Source: CAZVWV01 sp964631745 | GTDB taxonomy: Bacteria > Bdellovibrionota_C > UBA2361 > JBGSMV01 | NCBI GenBank assembly: GCA_964631745.1 | Contig: CAZVWV010000165.1 | Coordinates: forward strand, 1 to 6,814 | Direction: 5' to 3' | Length of the DNA stretch: 6,814 nucleotides | Shown here: positions 5,664-6,814 of the stretch, piece after piece | Layout of the letters: every line of letters starts with the position of its first letter | Numbering within the stretch: the first letter of the stretch is position 1 | Notes under the pieces: model-generated | Database searches by the model: none | What the model was told of the DNA's origin: nothing | Seen by the model: only the letters and a program-made list of their open reading frames with translations | Position numbers and translations under genes: made by a program

Positions 5664-5914
5664 AACTCAATCAAAAAATAACTTTCACCTAAATGCCTGT
5701 ATCGCAACTGTACTGTTTATCGCTTTTCGAATTACCGCATTTCGAAAGCGCCGCGGAAGTTTTCACTCTGCCTCAGCCCGCCTCGAAATTGACCGAGCAA
5801 CAAACACTACACCAGCAACACCGGAATTTCGCCCAATCGTAACCCGGTTTGAAAAGATCTGCAACGTCTTCCAAATAGCTGATTACGGGAACTCCCGGGC
5901 CCCAGGTCGCAACC
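5664..5914. other. Gene-free stretch, small hairpin only
   Basis: A plus-strand frame spans 5590-5931, but it begins inside the 147-bp element, lacks a ribosome binding site and encodes no familiar sequence. A weak inverted repeat CGCTTTTCGAA (5721-5731) / TTCGAAAGCG (5741-5750) has one bulged T. Nothing else stands out. Confidence 0.45.
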
Positions 5915-6100
5915 TCACAAAGTCTCAATAAGCCCAGATTTTTGAATTAGCTTATCGTCTGTCATGAGCAATGAATTAGTGCGCAAAGCCGAGGCTACAA
6001 TTATTTGATCGGCCGGGTCCTTGTGCATTAAACCGGAGATCTCTGTCATTTTAGAGAGGGGCGCTGAGGAGAGTTCGACAATCTGGAATTGAGAGTATGT
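5915..6100 (-). pseudogene. C-terminal remnant of a PIN-domain (VapC-type) toxin gene
   Basis: Read on the minus strand, an open frame ends at TGA (5917-5915) and encodes LSSAPLSKMTEISGL, then HKDPADQIIVASAL and LLMTDDKLIQKSGL. This matches the end of the VapC subgroup with the HxDPADR.IiATA...LvT.D..I pattern; the Asp residues near 6019, 6010 and 5959 are at the positions of conserved PIN acidic residues. The N-terminal half, with the first catalytic Asp (DTh/DTS motif), is absent: upstream, beyond about 6095-6105, the DNA instead codes on the other strand for another PIN remnant. About 60 residues remain of a normal 120-130. It is surely inactive as a nuclease. Recognition is from motif memory, not a search; the right limit is approximate. 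Confidence 0.65.
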
Positions 6101-6401
6101 TAGCGTTACGAGCGATTGGGTAGTTGGAGAAACCTGTACACTGTTAAGCGCTCGTAAGCGGCCACATCTGGTTCCTCGATTACTTGAACTTTTGTCCCGT
6201 ACCCGTGCGATGCGTAGGGTCTATCTTGATAAGGAACAGATACTAAAAGCAGAGGAGTTTCTTAGTAAGAATGCTGCGCGCGGATACTCCTACGTTGATT
6301 GCTTGTCCTTTTGTCTCATGCGCCAATTGAAGCTCGTTAATGTCTTTACTTCGGATAATCATTTTGCTGAACAAGGATTTCGAGTAATGCTTTCTCCATG
6401 A
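6093..6401 (+). pseudogene. C-terminal remnant of a second PIN-domain (VapC-type) toxin gene
   Basis: The frame is open from just after TGA (6090-6092) to TGA (6399-6401). It begins EYVSVTSDWVVGETCTLL, matching the lvTTdyVl.Et.tLl segment of VapC-like PIN proteins, and ends with YSYVDCLSFCLMRQL, VFTSDNHFAEQGFRVM, matching the SfTDctSf.vMrelgi..alT.D.HF.qaGF signature. E (6129-6131), D (6297-6299) and D (6354-6356) correspond to three of the four PIN acidic residues. The first 35-45 residues, with the initial catalytic Asp, are missing and no ATG start with a Shine-Dalgarno is available (a TTG at 6192 lies far inside the domain). So this is a 5'-truncated gene, about 102 codons of an expected 135-145. 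It belongs to a different VapC subgroup from the minus-strand remnant. No antitoxin gene was found. Confidence 0.7.
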
Positions 6402-6426
6402 TCGGGGCTGTAGAGCAAACTCGATT

Positions 6427-6614
6427 ACCGGTAGTTGCTCAAAAGCCCCGGGTAAAGCACGAGATATTATGTAGCGCGGACGACTCGTCCGCCGATGTTT
6501 ATAGTGGCACTGCAGTTTAGGGCGAAGCCACCACCTGTTCGAACTTTGGTGCTGCCTGTCGGCCTAAAGTTTAGTGCAACTTCTCGGCACCGGCAGGCGA
6601 ATCGCCTGCGCTCC
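6427..6614. repeat. Structured REPIN-like repeat, copy C, with left module
   Basis: The core is 6471-6614. GTAG is followed by hairpin GCGGACG (6476-6482), ACT, CGTCCGC (6486-6492); the right hairpin is GCAGGCG (6593-6599), AAT, CGCCTGC (6603-6609), then GCTCC. Nested central stems: AGTGGCACT (6503-6511) with AGTGCAACT (6573-6581, one mismatch), TTTAGG (6516-6521) with CCTAAA (6563-6568), and CACCA (6529-6533) with TGGTG (6547-6551). Small hairpins GGC-GAA-GCC and GCC-TGTC-GGC can also form beside the last stem. The left 45 bp (TTGCTCAAAAGCCCCGGGTAAAGCAC..ATATTAT) match the flank of copy B. It lies 26 bp downstream of the plus-strand PIN remnant. Confidence 0.92.
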
Positions 6615-6630
6615 GATATATTCTTGCCAC

Positions 6631-6645
6631 GAGCCGGGCTGGCTC
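6631..6645. repeat. Short hairpin between copies C and D
   Basis: GAGCC (6631-6635) and GGCTC (6641-6645) flank GGGCT and are followed by TTT. It is too short for a confident terminator and is the only notable structure in the 44-bp gap between the tandem repeats. Confidence 0.3.
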
Positions 6646-6658
6646 TTTGCCCAATTAT

Positions 6659-6801
6659 GTAGCGCGGACGACTCGTCCGCCGATGTTTATAGTGGCACTA
6701 CAGTTTAGGGCGAAGCCACCACCTGTTCGCACCTGGTGCTGCCTGTCGGCCTAAAGTTTAGTGCAACTTCTCGGCACCGGCAGGCGAATCGCCTGCGCTC
6801 C
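6659..6801. repeat. Structured REPIN-like repeat, copy D
   Basis: Nearly identical to copy C: about four differences, including one 1-nt indel, all outside the terminal hairpins. It begins GTAG at 6659 and ends GCTCC at 6801; the flanks ATTAT (left) and ATAAT (right) are inverted too, lengthening the terminal pairing. It lacks the TTGCTCA/CCCGGGTA left module of copies B and C. Tandem placement 44 bp from copy C, in the same orientation, suggests recent duplication or repeated insertion. Confidence 0.92.
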
Positions 6802-6814
6802 ATAATCTTCTAGC

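Noticed and set aside
5590..5931. 113-codon plus-strand frame
   Set aside because: Starts inside the 147-bp palindromic element, lacks a ribosome binding site, and its end overlaps the minus-strand PIN remnant.
6192..6401. 69-codon frame from a TTG as a complete small gene
   Set aside because: The same frame is open and PIN-like for 33 codons further upstream, so the TTG is internal to a truncated gene rather than a true start.
6471..6801. Integron attC sites or CRISPR repeats
   Set aside because: No RYYYAAC/GTTRRRY core sites, no integrase and no cassette-like gene order; only two adjacent copies of a 144-bp unit with a 44-bp gap, which is not a CRISPR layout.

Overview
The window looks like accessory or intergenic-rich DNA from a Gram-negative, probably environmental bacterium. 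It has an outer-membrane beta-barrel protein with an OmpA-like peptidoglycan-binding region, a lipoprotein, and a secreted von Willebrand factor A (VWA) protein with a Pro/Thr stalk and CxxCGGDGTSC-type Cys motifs. Such Cys motifs and PT stalks are common in Myxococcota/Desulfobacterota-like and other uncultured lineages, but I cannot fix the taxon. Coding density is low: the three confident genes, all on the minus strand, cover only about half of the window. No rRNA, tRNA or CRISPR array is visible.

Layout: 1-128 is a left-truncated copy of a structured repeat. 141-1832 (minus) encodes the VWA-PT-stalk secreted protein, with a plausible promoter at 1862-1890. 1891-2576 has no gene but holds a 76-nt palindrome (2092-2167) and a second, diverged copy of the structured repeat (2216-2406). 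2577-2768 has a single C on the plus strand (a G-depleted, rut-like transcript on the minus strand). 2821-2851 is an intrinsic terminator for a two-gene minus-strand operon: an OmpA-like/beta-barrel protein (3429-4529), then a translationally coupled lipoprotein (2878-3429). Both have poly-Pro linkers and probably act together in the cell envelope.

4563-5914 is gene-poor. It carries a lone REP-like hairpin (4650-4672), a 178-nt imperfect palindrome (4992-5169), a degenerate structured-repeat copy (5182-about 5290) and a 147-bp element with 13-bp inverted ends (5517-5663). 5915-6401 holds remnants of two different PIN-domain (VapC-type) toxin genes lying head to head, each missing its N-terminal part. 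The right end has two almost identical structured repeats in tandem (6471-6614 and 6659-6801).

The most interesting item is the repeat family. Each copy has a GTAG-type REP hairpin at one end, an inverted REP hairpin at the other, and a central region that can fold into nested stems. The copies differ by compensatory changes that keep the pairing, so selection or a copying mechanism appears to preserve a folded RNA or single-stranded DNA. No transposase or RAYT gene is in the window.
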